From Achromobacter pulmonis (lineage in GTDB: Bacteria > Pseudomonadota > Gammaproteobacteria > Burkholderiales > Burkholderiaceae_B), in NCBI RefSeq assembly GCF_002885955.2, contig NZ_POQS01000004.1, positions 86,466 to 150,465 of the forward strand: a DNA stretch of 64,000 nucleotides. The letters run 5' to 3'. The notes beneath the pieces are model-generated. The model was given only the letters and a program-made list of their open reading frames with translations, made no database searches and was not told where the DNA came from. The position numbers and the translations under genes are program-made. Below, piece by piece: positions 38,468-46,864 of this stretch. Position 1 is the stretch's first letter. Each line of letters opens with the position of its first letter.

Positions 38468-39448
38468 ATGCGCATCAGACACCGCATTTTCAAAGCATGC
38501 CTTTTGGCCCTGGGCATGGCGAGCGCCCCGCTTCACGCGCAGGAGCCCTACCCGGCCCGGCCCATCAAGCTGATCGTCCCCTTCGCGCCGGGCGGCGTCA
38601 CCGACCTGACCGGCAGAACCTTCGCGAAATACATGTCGGATGCGCTCAAGCAGCCGATCGTCACCGAGAACAAGCCGGGCGCGGGCGCGCTCATCGGCGC
38701 GAACTACGTGGCGCGCTCCGCCTCCGACGGCTACACGCTGCTGCTGGGCACCAACGTCACCCACGCCATCAATCCGCAGTTGATGACGTCTACGCCCTAT
38801 GACCCGCTCAAGGACTTCCGGCCGGTGGCGATGTTCGGCCTGAACGGAAACGTGCTGGTGGTCAACGCCTCATTTCCGGCGAACACCTTCGACGAATTCA
38901 TCAAGTACATCAAGGCCAAGCCCGGCGACATCAATTACGCCTCGGGCAGCATCGGCAGCTCCGCCCACCTCGCCGCCGAATTGCTGAAGCAGGAGGTCAA
39001 GGGCCTGGAATACATGCACGTGCCCTACAGCGGCCCGTCCGAAGCCATGTCGGCGCTGATCGGCGGCCACGTGGACTTCATGTTCGCCAACATCGGCGCG
39101 GCCATCAGCCAGATCAAGTCCGGCAAGATCAAGGCGATTGCCGTCACCACGGCCAAGCGCGAAGCGCAATTGCCGGACGTGCCCACCATCGCCGAATCGG
39201 GCGTGCCGGGTTTCGAGGTGGTCGGCTGGATGGCGGCGTTCCTGCCCAAGGGCGCACCGGACGACGTGACGGCCCGCCTGAATCAGGCGGTCAACGACGC
39301 GCAGTCCGATCCCGACCTGCGCAAGACCCTGGATGCCGCAGCGCTGATTCCCGTGGTGGCGACGCCGGACCAGACCGCGAAATTCGTGCAGGACGAGTAT
39401 GCGAAGTGGGGCCGCGTCATCCGCGACGGCAACATTCCAAAACAATGA
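38468..39448 (+). CDS. Bug-family substrate-binding protein
   Basis: A 326-residue periplasmic binding protein of the tripartite-tricarboxylate (Bug) type. Signal peptide residues 1-24 (ends LHAQ), then YPARPIKLIVPFAPGGVTDLTGRT, ENKPGAGALIGANYVARSASDGYTLLLG and YASGSIGSSAHLAAELLK. AAGGAGA lies 6 bases before the ATG. It is in the same operon as the ligase and thiolase and so probably captures their substrate. No TctA/TctB membrane genes are close. Confidence 0.92.
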   Translation: MRIRHRIFKACLLALGMASAPLHAQEPYPARPIKLIVPFAPGGVTDLTGRTFAKYMSDALKQPIVTENKPGAGALIGANYVARSASDGYTLLLGTNVTHAINPQLMTSTPYDPLKDFRPVAMFGLNGNVLVVNASFPANTFDEFIKYIKAKPGDINYASGSIGSSAHLAAELLKQEVKGLEYMHVPYSGPSEAMSALIGGHVDFMFANIGAAISQIKSGKIKAIAVTTAKREAQLPDVPTIAESGVPGFEVVGWMAAFLPKGAPDDVTARLNQAVNDAQSDPDLRKTLDAAALIPVVATPDQTAKFVQDEYAKWGRVIRDGNIPKQ

Positions 39449-39462
39449 CCGGTGGAAAGCTC

Positions 39463-40632
39463 ATGACACTCAAAGGCAAGGCCTACATCGCGGGCGCATA
39501 CGAGCATCCCACGCGCTACGCGCCCGATAAATCGGTCACGCAGCTCCACGCCGAATGCGCGCTCGGCGCGCTGCGCGACGCCGGGCTGGACATCAAGGAC
39601 GTGGACGGCTATTTCTGCGCCGGCGACGCGCCGGGCGGCAGCCCCCTGTCCATGGCGGAATACCTGAACCTGGACCTGAAGTGGGTGGACGGCACCGAGC
39701 TGGGCGGCTGTTCCTACATGGTGCACGTGCGCCATGCCGCGCTCGCCATCGCGCAAGGCAAATGCTCGGTGGCCCTGATCACCCTGGCCGGCAAGCCCAA
39801 GAGCAGCGGCATGGCCACGGGCACGGCGCCGCGCGAGCTGGGTCCGGAGCGCCCCGAAACGCCCTGGGACCGCCCGTACCGGTCCACCATCACGGGCATA
39901 TACGGCATGCTGACGCAGCGCCACATGCACGAGTACGGCACCACCTCGGCGCAGCTGGCCGCCGTCAAGGTCGCGGCCGCGCACCATGCGCAATACAACG
40001 AGCACGCGGCGCTGCGCACGCCGGTGAGCGTCGAGGACGTGCTGGCCTCGCCCATCATCGCCAGCCCCCTGCATCGCATGGATTGCTGCGTCATCACGGA
40101 CGGCGGCGGGGCGCTGGTGCTGACCAGCCCGGAAATCGCCAGGCGTCTCGCGCGTCCGCTCGTCAAGATCATCGGCGCGGGCGAAAGCATCAAGACTGCG
40201 CGTGGCGGCTACATCGACCCGGTCACTTCCGGCGCCGTCGCCAGCGGCAAGCTGGCTTTCGCCGAGGCGGGCATCGCGGTCGACGACGTGAAATACGCGT
40301 CGATCTACGACAACTTCACCATCATGGTGCTGATGCAGCTCGAAGACCTGGGGTTCTGCAAGAAGGGGCAGGCCGGCGCCTATGCGGCCGAAGGCAATCT
40401 CATCTCCGGACGCGGCAAGCTGCCTTTCAACACCGACGGCGGCGGACTGTGCAATAACCACCCGTCGAACCGCGGCGGCATGACGAAAGTGATCGAAGCG
40501 GTGCGCCAGCTGCGCGGCGAAGCGCATCCGGCCGTGCAGGTGCCCGGCTGCAACCTGGCGCTGGCATCGGGTCCGGGCCTGGTCATGGGCGTGGCCCATG
40601 CGCATTCCACCTTGATCTTCGAACGGGAGTAA
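39463..40632 (+). CDS. Thiolase-fold protein (SCP-x/lipid-transfer type)
   Basis: A 389-residue thiolase-superfamily protein. The nucleophile position is C83 in GGCSYMVHV, and the histidine equivalent of GHP is in LCNNHPSNRGG. The second catalytic Cys (CxG) of true thiolases is replaced by ASGPG, so it may act as an aldolase or transferase instead. ATG 39463 has GGTGGA upstream; ATG 39445 overlaps the stop of the Bug gene (ATGA) and is a possible alternative start. It is paired with the DUF35 protein 3 bases downstream, as in known heteromeric thiolase/DUF35 systems. Confidence 0.85.
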   Translation: MTLKGKAYIAGAYEHPTRYAPDKSVTQLHAECALGALRDAGLDIKDVDGYFCAGDAPGGSPLSMAEYLNLDLKWVDGTELGGCSYMVHVRHAALAIAQGKCSVALITLAGKPKSSGMATGTAPRELGPERPETPWDRPYRSTITGIYGMLTQRHMHEYGTTSAQLAAVKVAAAHHAQYNEHAALRTPVSVEDVLASPIIASPLHRMDCCVITDGGGALVLTSPEIARRLARPLVKIIGAGESIKTARGGYIDPVTSGAVASGKLAFAEAGIAVDDVKYASIYDNFTIMVLMQLEDLGFCKKGQAGAYAAEGNLISGRGKLPFNTDGGGLCNNHPSNRGGMTKVIEAVRQLRGEAHPAVQVPGCNLALASGPGLVMGVAHAHSTLIFERE

Positions 40633-40635
40633 GGC

Positions 40636-41046
40636 GTGAACCAGCCTAGCGACGCAACCGCCCATCAGAACGACCCTTACGCCCAGGCGTATCCCGAGAC
40701 CGCGCCATTCTGGGCCGCCGCGCAGCAGGGGCAATTGCTGCTGAAGACCTGCAACCGATGCCGGCGCGCCCACTGGTATCCGCGCGTCGTGTGCCCGCTG
40801 TGCGGCGGCGACGATACCGGCTGGGAACCGGCGAGCGGCCAAGGCAGCCTGTACGCGTTCAGCATCATCGAGCGCGCCGATCCGCCCTATGCCCTGGCCT
40901 ACGTCGAACTCGACGAAGGCCCGATCCTGCTGAGCAATATGGTCGATTGCGACCTGCGCGCGCTGCGGATCGGGCAGCGCGTATCCGCCGTGTTCCGACA
41001 GACGCCGGACGGGCGCTACGCGCCTTACTTCACCCTCGCACCGTAG
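40636..41046 (+). CDS. OB-fold/DUF35 zinc-ribbon protein
   Basis: A 136-residue protein starting with GTG 40636 (GGAGTAAGGC upstream). A zinc ribbon C-x2-C-x10-C-x2-C (TCNRCRRAHWYPRVVCPLC) spans residues about 38-55, followed by an OB fold (GQGSLYAFSIIERADPPY). DUF35 proteins bind acyl-CoA and form complexes with thiolase-like partners (Ltp2, PhlC). The spacing of 3 bases after the thiolase fits a stable pair. Confidence 0.9.
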   Translation: MNQPSDATAHQNDPYAQAYPETAPFWAAAQQGQLLLKTCNRCRRAHWYPRVVCPLCGGDDTGWEPASGQGSLYAFSIIERADPPYALAYVELDEGPILLSNMVDCDLRALRIGQRVSAVFRQTPDGRYAPYFTLAP

Positions 41047-41070
41047 GACGGCCGCGCGGGGCGGCCGTCC
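41046..41070. terminator. Bidirectional hairpin between convergent genes
   Basis: GGACGGCCGC (41046-41055) and GCGGCCGTCC (41061-41070) are perfect 10-base arms around GCGGG, just after the DUF35 stop and 14 bases from the stop of the opposing amino-acid binding protein gene. No T-run is present. Confidence 0.65.
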
Positions 41071-41083
41071 ATGCACATTCCGG

Positions 41084-42106
41084 TCAGCGGATCGGCCAGG
41101 GATACATGGCGCCGCCCTTGCTCCACAGGGCGTTGGTGCCGCGCTCCAGGCCGAGCTTGCTGCCCTTGCCTACGTTGCGTTCGAAGATCTCGCCGTAGTT
41201 GCCCACCGCCTTGATGGCGTTGTAGGCCCATTTTTCATCCAGGCCCATGTTCTTGCCGGCGCCCGGCGTCACGCCCAGGATGCGCGAAACGTTGGGGTTC
41301 TTGCTCTTGAGCATTTCGTCCACGTTCTTCTGCGTGATGCCGTATTCCTCGGCTTCCATCAGGGCGAACAGGGTCCAGCGCACGATGCCGAGCCAGTTCT
41401 CGTCGCCCTGGCGCACCATCGGGCCCAGCGGCTCCTTGGAGAAGCGCTCCGGCAGGATTTCATAGTCGTCGGGGTTGGCGACCTGGGTGGCGCGCACGGC
41501 GGCCAGCTGCGAGGAGTCGTCGGTGAAGGCGTCGCAGCGTCCCGATTCGAAGGCCCGCACGACTTCGGTGACCTTGTCGATCACGACCGGCTTGAATTCG
41601 ATGTTGTTGGCGCGGAACCAGTCGGCCAGATTGAGTTCGGTGGTGGTGCCGGGCTGCACGCAGACCGTGGCGCCGTTGAGTTCCTTGGCGCTCTTGACCC
41701 CGAGTTTCTTGTTCACCAGGATGCCCTGGCCGTCGTAGAAGCTGGCGGCCACGGCCGACAGGCCCAGCGAGGTATCGCGGGTCTGGGTCAGCGTGACGGT
41801 GCGCAGCAGCACGTCGACCTCGCCCGATTGCAGCGCGGTGAAGCGCTGCTGGGTCGACAGCGCCGTGCCCTTGAATTTGGTCGAATCACCGAACACGGCC
41901 GCGGCCACCGCGCGGCAGATGTCCACGTCCAGGCCTTCCCATTCGCCCTTGCTGTTGGTCGCCGAAAAGCCCGACACGCCGTCGGTCAGGCCGCACTGCA
42001 CGAATCCTTTTTTCTTCACCGCATCCAGCGTGGGACCCGCCACCGCCGCCTGGGATGCGCAAGCCAGGGCGAGCGCGCCGGCAGCAAACAAGATGGACCG
42101 CTTCAT
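41084..42106 (-). CDS. Amino-acid ABC transporter substrate-binding protein (AapJ type, orphan)
   Basis: A 340-residue secreted binding protein of the polar amino acid family 3. Residues 1-23 are a signal peptide (ends AAVAG). Blocks GLTDGVSGFSATNSKGEWEG, DVDICRAVAAAVFGD and VCVQPGTTTELNLADWF are typical of the general L-amino-acid binder AapJ/BztA. GGAGAGG is 6 bases before ATG 42106. The AapQMP membrane and ATPase genes are not adjacent, so it must work with a remote set. Confidence 0.9.
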   Translation of the reverse strand: MKRSILFAAGALALACASQAAVAGPTLDAVKKKGFVQCGLTDGVSGFSATNSKGEWEGLDVDICRAVAAAVFGDSTKFKGTALSTQQRFTALQSGEVDVLLRTVTLTQTRDTSLGLSAVAASFYDGQGILVNKKLGVKSAKELNGATVCVQPGTTTELNLADWFRANNIEFKPVVIDKVTEVVRAFESGRCDAFTDDSSQLAAVRATQVANPDDYEILPERFSKEPLGPMVRQGDENWLGIVRWTLFALMEAEEYGITQKNVDEMLKSKNPNVSRILGVTPGAGKNMGLDEKWAYNAIKAVGNYGEIFERNVGKGSKLGLERGTNALWSKGGAMYPWPIR

Positions 42107-42328
42107 TTTTGCCTCTCCTGAGATGGACGCCGTGCCGGCCTGCGGGCTCGGCCGCGGCGCAAACCGAGCCAGATTAAGCGATGTCCACGGTGCGAACAAC
42201 GGAACGCATCCTAGTGGAAACCCGGGGTCCGCGCCCCGCGGGCCCGGCGTTTACAGGCTGTCCGGTGATCGAACTTTATCGGCCCGCCCGGCGTCTCGGC
42301 GGCCCGCGCTTGCATGCAATACTTTTTT

Positions 42329-42355
42329 CGCGCCGCGGCCGATCGCCGCGGCGCG
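42329..42355. repeat. Hairpin in the 5' region of the Bug-CoA-transferase operon
   Basis: CGCGCCGCGG (42329-42338) and CCGCGGCGCG (42346-42355) are perfect arms around CCGATCG, preceded by ACTTTTTT. The 313-base gap 42107-42419 holds no gene; it must contain promoters for both divergent genes, and this stem may lie in the leader RNA. No regulator is evident. Confidence 0.5.
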
Positions 42356-42419
42356 CCACAAGAAAAGGCGCGCTACATGCGCCCCCCAGTCCGCCGACTC
42401 ATGGAGGAGACAAAGTTCC

Positions 42420-43418
42420 ATGGCCCTTGCAAGCAACGCGCGGCTACGCCGCCATACCCTCAAGACCCTGATGTGCGCCGCCCTGGCCGCCGCCGGCCTG
42501 GCGGCCGGCCCGGCGCAGGCGGCCGACGACTGGCCCAGCAAGCCCATCAAGATCATCGTGCCCTACACGCCGGGCGGCTCGACCGACATCGTGACCCGCA
42601 TCGTGATGGAAAAGCTGGGCCCGCGCCTGAACCAGACCATCGTGGTCGAGAACCGGCCCGGGGCCAACAGCAGCCTGGGCTCGGCCATCGCCGCCAAGGC
42701 CGAGCCGGACGGCTATACCTTCCTGTCCATGCTGCCGGCCTACATCATCAATTTCCACCTGTACAAGCTGAACTACGGCCCGGCCGATCTGACGCCCGTG
42801 GTGCAGATGGCGGACCTGCCGCTGTTCCTGTTCGTGGCCCAGGACGTGCCGGCCAAGAGCGTGGCGGAGCTGGTGGAGTACGCCCGCAAGAATCCGGACA
42901 AGCTCACCTACGCCTCCAGCGGCAATGGCTCCAGCGCGCACCTGACCGGCGCCGATTTCGCGTTGCAGAGCAAGATCACCATGACCCACGTGGCCTACAA
43001 GGGCAGCGCCCCCATCCTGGCCGACCTGCTGGCCGGACGCGTGTCCATGGTGTTCGACCCCATCCTGGTGCCGATGCAGTACGTCAAGCAGAACCGCCTG
43101 AAGGCGCTGGCCTTCACGGGCAGGGAGCGCTGGCCGACCGAGCCCGGCGTCCCCACCATGGAAGAAGCCGGCCTGCCCGGTTTCGTGACCGGCTCCTGGG
43201 CCGGGCTGATGGCGCCCGCCAACACGCCCAAGCCCATCATCGAGCGCATGGCGCGCGAGATCAGCGAGATCGTCAAGGAGCCCGACGTCAGGCAGAAATT
43301 CCTGGACGCGGGCTTCCTGCCCGTGGGCGGCACCACCGAGCAGTTCGCGGCCCTGATGAAGAAGGACTCGGAGCGCTACGCCGAGATCATCAAGCAGGCG
43401 CACATCACCGTGAACTAA
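42420..43418 (+). CDS. Bug-family substrate-binding protein
   Basis: A 332-residue periplasmic binding protein. The signal peptide (residues 1-33) is long, ending PAQAA. Bug signatures: PIKIIVPYTPGGSTDIVTRI, ENRPGANSSLGSAIAAKAEPDGYT, YASSGNGSSAHLTGADF. GGAGGAGA stands about 11 bases before the ATG. The gene precedes and is co-directional with the CoA-transferase subunits, 46 bases on, so it probably binds their acid (or its precursor). Confidence 0.92.
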   Translation: MALASNARLRRHTLKTLMCAALAAAGLAAGPAQAADDWPSKPIKIIVPYTPGGSTDIVTRIVMEKLGPRLNQTIVVENRPGANSSLGSAIAAKAEPDGYTFLSMLPAYIINFHLYKLNYGPADLTPVVQMADLPLFLFVAQDVPAKSVAELVEYARKNPDKLTYASSGNGSSAHLTGADFALQSKITMTHVAYKGSAPILADLLAGRVSMVFDPILVPMQYVKQNRLKALAFTGRERWPTEPGVPTMEEAGLPGFVTGSWAGLMAPANTPKPIIERMAREISEIVKEPDVRQKFLDAGFLPVGGTTEQFAALMKKDSERYAEIIKQAHITVN

Positions 43419-43464
43419 AGGCGGCGGGCGCGCCCGCCGCGCCCTGCCCCGACGGGAGTTCTCC

Positions 43465-44145
43465 ATGATCGACAAGTTCTACGACAGCCCCGAGGCGGCG
43501 GTCTCGGACATCCATGACGGCGCCACGGTGCTGATCGGCGGCTTCGGCGGAGCCGGCATGCCGACCGAACTGATCCATGCGCTGATCGCGCAGGGCGCGC
43601 GCGAGCTGACCGTGGTCAGCAACAACGCCGGCAACCACGAAACCGGCCTGGCCGCGCTGATCAAGGCCGGCCGCGTGCGCAAGGTGATCTGTTCGTTTCC
43701 CAAGGCCTCGCATTCCTGGGTCTTCGACGATCTGTACCGCCAGGGCCGCATCGAACTGGAATGCGTGCCGCAGGGCACCATCGCCGAACGCCTGCGCGCG
43801 GCCGGCGCCGGCCTGGGCGGCTTCTACACGCCCACGGCCTACGGCACCGAACTGGCGCGCGGCAAGGAGACGCGCATCATCAACGGCCGCGGCCACGTGT
43901 TCGAGGAACCGCTGCACGGCGACTTCGCCCTGGTCAAGGCCGACCGCGCCGACCGCTGGGGCAACCTGACCTACAACAAGAGCGCGCGCAACTTCGGTCC
44001 GGTGATGTGCATGGCGGCGCGCACCGCCATCGTGCAGGTGCGCGCCAAGGCGGCGCTGGGCGAGCTGCCGCCGGAAGCCGTGGTCACGCCCGGCATCTTC
44101 GTCAAGCGCGTGACGCAGGTGGCCGACGCCGCCTTCTCGAGCTGA
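43465..44145 (+). CDS. pcaI: 3-Oxoacid (3-oxoadipate) CoA-transferase subunit A
   Basis: A 226-residue alpha subunit of a family I CoA-transferase. DGATVLIGGFGGAGMPTELI is the glycine-rich CoA-binding block, and GGFYTPTAYGTELARGK and NLTYNKSARNFGPVMCMAA are conserved in PcaI/ScoA. It moves CoA from succinyl-CoA to 3-oxoadipate (or a similar 3-oxo acid). CGGGAG lies 7 bases before the ATG. The pca assignment is by the neighbouring IclR gene and the aromatic setting; acetoacetate is an alternative substrate. Confidence 0.87.
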   Translation: MIDKFYDSPEAAVSDIHDGATVLIGGFGGAGMPTELIHALIAQGARELTVVSNNAGNHETGLAALIKAGRVRKVICSFPKASHSWVFDDLYRQGRIELECVPQGTIAERLRAAGAGLGGFYTPTAYGTELARGKETRIINGRGHVFEEPLHGDFALVKADRADRWGNLTYNKSARNFGPVMCMAARTAIVQVRAKAALGELPPEAVVTPGIFVKRVTQVADAAFSS

Positions 44146-44155
44146 AGGAGTCCGC

Positions 44156-44797
44156 ATGTTCCAACCCCTGAGCCGCGAGGCCATGGCGCGCCGCCTGGCC
44201 CGCGACATTCCCGAAGGCAGCTATGTGAACCTGGGCATCGGCATGCCGGTGCTGGTGGCCGCGCACCTGCCGCCCGGCCGCGAAATCGTGCTGCACAGCG
44301 AGAACGGCATCCTGGGCATGGGCCCGCCGCCGGCCGAGGGCGAGGCCGACCTGGACCTGATCAACGCCGGCAAGCAGCCGGTGACGCTGCTGGCCGGCGG
44401 CTCGTACTTCCATCACGCGGATTCGTTCGCGATGATGCGCGGCGGCCATCTGGACATCTGCGTCATGGGCGGCATGCAGGTGGCGGCCAACGGCGACCTG
44501 GCCAACTGGTCGCTCGGCCGCCCGGGCGAGCCGCCCGCGGTGGGCGGCGCGATGGACCTGGCGGTGGGCGCGCGCAGCGTCTACATCATGATGGAGCACA
44601 CCACCAAGAGCGGCGAGCCCAAGATCGTCGAACGCTGCACCTATCCGCTGACCGGCGCGGGCGTGGTGGACCGCATCTACACCGACCTCGCAGTCATCGA
44701 CGTCACGCCCGAGGGGCTGCGGGTCCGGGATATGATCGACGGCATGACCCTGAAAACGCTGCAGGAACGCACCGGCGCGCCGCTGCGCGCAGACTGA
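44156..44797 (+). CDS. pcaJ: 3-Oxoacid (3-oxoadipate) CoA-transferase subunit B
   Basis: A 213-residue beta subunit. The active-site Glu is E49 in LHSENGILGMGP, preceded by YVNLGIGMPVLV. GAAGGAG is 7 bases upstream. It starts 10 bases after subunit A and its stop TGA shares the A with the ATG of the IclR gene. With subunit A it forms the CoA-transferase heterodimer of the beta-ketoadipate route. Confidence 0.88.
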   Translation: MFQPLSREAMARRLARDIPEGSYVNLGIGMPVLVAAHLPPGREIVLHSENGILGMGPPPAEGEADLDLINAGKQPVTLLAGGSYFHHADSFAMMRGGHLDICVMGGMQVAANGDLANWSLGRPGEPPAVGGAMDLAVGARSVYIMMEHTTKSGEPKIVERCTYPLTGAGVVDRIYTDLAVIDVTPEGLRVRDMIDGMTLKTLQERTGAPLRAD

Positions 44798-45624
44798 TGC
44801 CGCCCAACCTGCCCCCTCCCGGTTACGCCGCGCCGCTGGCGGCGGAGGATCACCCCGACCTGCTGCGTGGCGATCCGGACTACATGCTGACGCTGGCGCG
44901 CGGCCTGCACGTGATCCGCGCCTTCGGCACGCGCCGCCAGCCGCAGACCGCGGCCGAACTGAGCCGCCGCGCCGGCCTGCCCCGCGCCGTGGTGCAGCGC
45001 TGCCTGCATACGCTGACCCTGCTGGGCATGGCCGAGCAGCACGGCCGGCTCTATGTGCTTACGCCGCGCATCCTCGGGCTGGGCTATGCCTATTTCTCAT
45101 CCACGCCCTTCGTCTCGCTGGCCCAGCCGGTGCTGGAGGAACTGAGCGCCACGGTCAACGAAACCTGCGCGCTGGCCATCATGGAAGGCCACGAGATGCT
45201 GTACCTCGCGCGCTCCGAGGTCCATCGCCTGCTGGCCACGTCGATGGGGCTGGGCAGCCGGCTGCCGGCCTATTGCACCTCCATCGGCCGCGTGCTGCTG
45301 GCGCAATTGCCGCCGCCCGCGCTGGCCCGCTACTTCGCGGCGACCGAACTGCAGCCCTATACCGAATTCACCGTGGTGTCGGAGGACCGGCTGCGCGCCG
45401 AACTCGCGCGCATCCGCGAACAGGACTATGCCGTCGTCGACCAGGAACTGGAACTGAACGTGCGCGCCATCTCGGTGCCCGTGCGCTCGGCCAGCGGCAA
45501 GGCCTGCGGCGCGGTCAACGTCAGCGTCAAGGCCGCCAGGGTGCCGCTGCAACGGCTGACCGAGGAGTTCCTGCCGCCGCTGCGCCAGGCGGTGGAGCGG
45601 ATCGGGGAGTTTCTGGCGGCGTGA
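44797..45624 (+). CDS. IclR-family regulator (PcaR/PobR type)
   Basis: A 275-residue regulator. The winged helix-turn-helix is at residues 28-85 (RGLHVIRAFGTRRQPQTAAE, then RRAGLPRAVVQRCLHTL), followed by the effector domain with the IclR marks LPAYCTSIGRVLLAQL and DQELELNVRAISVPVRS. Homologues control beta-ketoadipate genes. Start and stop of neighbouring subunit B overlap by one base, so it belongs to the same transcript and may act on it. Its stop is overlapped by the nested palindrome. Confidence 0.88.
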   Translation: MPPNLPPPGYAAPLAAEDHPDLLRGDPDYMLTLARGLHVIRAFGTRRQPQTAAELSRRAGLPRAVVQRCLHTLTLLGMAEQHGRLYVLTPRILGLGYAYFSSTPFVSLAQPVLEELSATVNETCALAIMEGHEMLYLARSEVHRLLATSMGLGSRLPAYCTSIGRVLLAQLPPPALARYFAATELQPYTEFTVVSEDRLRAELARIREQDYAVVDQELELNVRAISVPVRSASGKACGAVNVSVKAARVPLQRLTEEFLPPLRQAVERIGEFLAA

Positions 45625-45780
45625 TGGGTTTCGCGCGTTCGATGTCCGGTTTTTCTTCAGGTTTTCTCGCGCTGCACCCATCCTACGTTCGACCGATTGC
45701 ATCGAACCGTCGAACGTAGGATGGGTGCAGCGCGAGAGTCCTTGAGCAAGAACTCATATCTCCAACGCGCGAAACCCATC
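45623..45780. repeat. Nested double palindrome (158 bp)
   Basis: The outer arms GATGGGTTTCGCGCGTT (45623-45639) and AACGCGCGAAACCCATC (45764-45780) are 17-bp perfect inverted repeats. Inside them, a 27-bp perfect pair runs from 45667 to 45693 and 45709 to 45735 (cores GCACCCATCC and GGATGGGTGC) around a 15-base centre. So the element consists of two head-to-head copies of the unit found singly at 249-316. It lies between the convergent IclR and Sua5 genes and overlaps the IclR stop codon. Confidence 0.85.
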
Positions 45781-45806
45781 AGACGGCGCCAGCCGCCCCT
45801 GAACCA

Positions 45807-46856
45807 TCACAAATCCGTCGTATCCAGCGTGAACGCCGCGGCCGCGCGCCCGATGCGGTCGTTGACGGCATGCCACGCTTCGGTGGCGGGCGGGGCCTGC
45901 ACGATGATGCGGGCATAGCCCTGTTGGTCCAGGTCGCGCAGCAGGCCGTAGAGGGCCTGGGCGTAGCGCGCCGGGTCGGCGGGCACGGACTGCCATTGCA
46001 CCCGGGGGTCCAGCGCGGCGGGCGGTTCGCCATAGGCGACGGCGACCACGCGCCCGGCCGGCAGGTCGCGGCCCTGGATCACGTCGCGCAGGCGGGCGTC
46101 GGACGCCAGTTCCAGCGCCGTGCGCGGCGCGTAGTGGGCCTTGAGCGTGCCCGAGGCGCGCGGCGCGGCCGCGTCCGGGGCGAACACCTGCACGCCCAGC
46201 ACGGCTTCGATCTGGGCGGCGCTGATGTGGCCCGGGCGCAGCAGCACGGGGCCGGCGCCGCGGTCCAGGCGCGACAGGTCGAGTATGGTGGATTCGATGC
46301 CGACGTCCGAGGCGCCGCCTTCGAGCACCGGCATGCCGGCGGCGACTTCCCCGGGGAATTCGCTGCGCACGTGCTCGGCGCGCGTGGGCGAGACCTGGCC
46401 GAACTTGTTGGCCGAGGGCGCGGCCACGCCGCCCTGCCCGTTCGGCTTGCCGGCCGCGAAGGCCGCCAGCAGCGCCTGCGCCACCGGATGCGAGGGGCAG
46501 CGGATGCCGATGCTGTCCTGGCCGCCGCTGACGGTGTCGGCGATGTGCGCGGCGCGCTTGAGGATCAGGGTCAGGGGACCGGGCCAGAACGCGTCGATCA
46601 GCAGGCGCGCTTCCGGCGGCACTTCGGCCGCCCAATAAGACACGTCGCCTTGCGGCGCGATGTGCACGATGACCGGATGGTTGGACGGGCGGCCCTTGGC
46701 CGCGTAGATCCGCGCCACCGCCTGCGCGTTCTCGGCGTCCGCTCCCAGGCCGTAGACGGTCTCGGTGGGAAAGGCGACCAGGCCGCCTTCGAGCAGGCGG
46801 CGGGCGGCCAGGGCGATCTCCGCGTCGCCGGCGCAGGCAGTGGGCAAGGCGTTCAT
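45807..46856 (-). CDS. L-threonylcarbamoyladenylate synthase (Sua5 type)
   Basis: A 349-residue two-domain enzyme making threonylcarbamoyl-AMP for the t6A37 tRNA modification. The N-terminal YrdC domain has PTETVYGLGAD, KGRPSNHPVIVH and the ATP-binding SANKFGQVSPT; a C-terminal Sua5 domain (from about residue 220) makes it the long Sua5 form rather than TsaC. The start ATG 46856 is 8 bases before the purK stop. Confidence 0.93.
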   Translation of the reverse strand: MNALPTACAGDAEIALAARRLLEGGLVAFPTETVYGLGADAENAQAVARIYAAKGRPSNHPVIVHIAPQGDVSYWAAEVPPEARLLIDAFWPGPLTLILKRAAHIADTVSGGQDSIGIRCPSHPVAQALLAAFAAGKPNGQGGVAAPSANKFGQVSPTRAEHVRSEFPGEVAAGMPVLEGGASDVGIESTILDLSRLDRGAGPVLLRPGHISAAQIEAVLGVQVFAPDAAAPRASGTLKAHYAPRTALELASDARLRDVIQGRDLPAGRVVAVAYGEPPAALDPRVQWQSVPADPARYAQALYGLLRDLDQQGYARIIVQAPPATEAWHAVNDRIGRAAAAFTLDTTDL

Positions 46857-46864
46857 GGCGTCGC

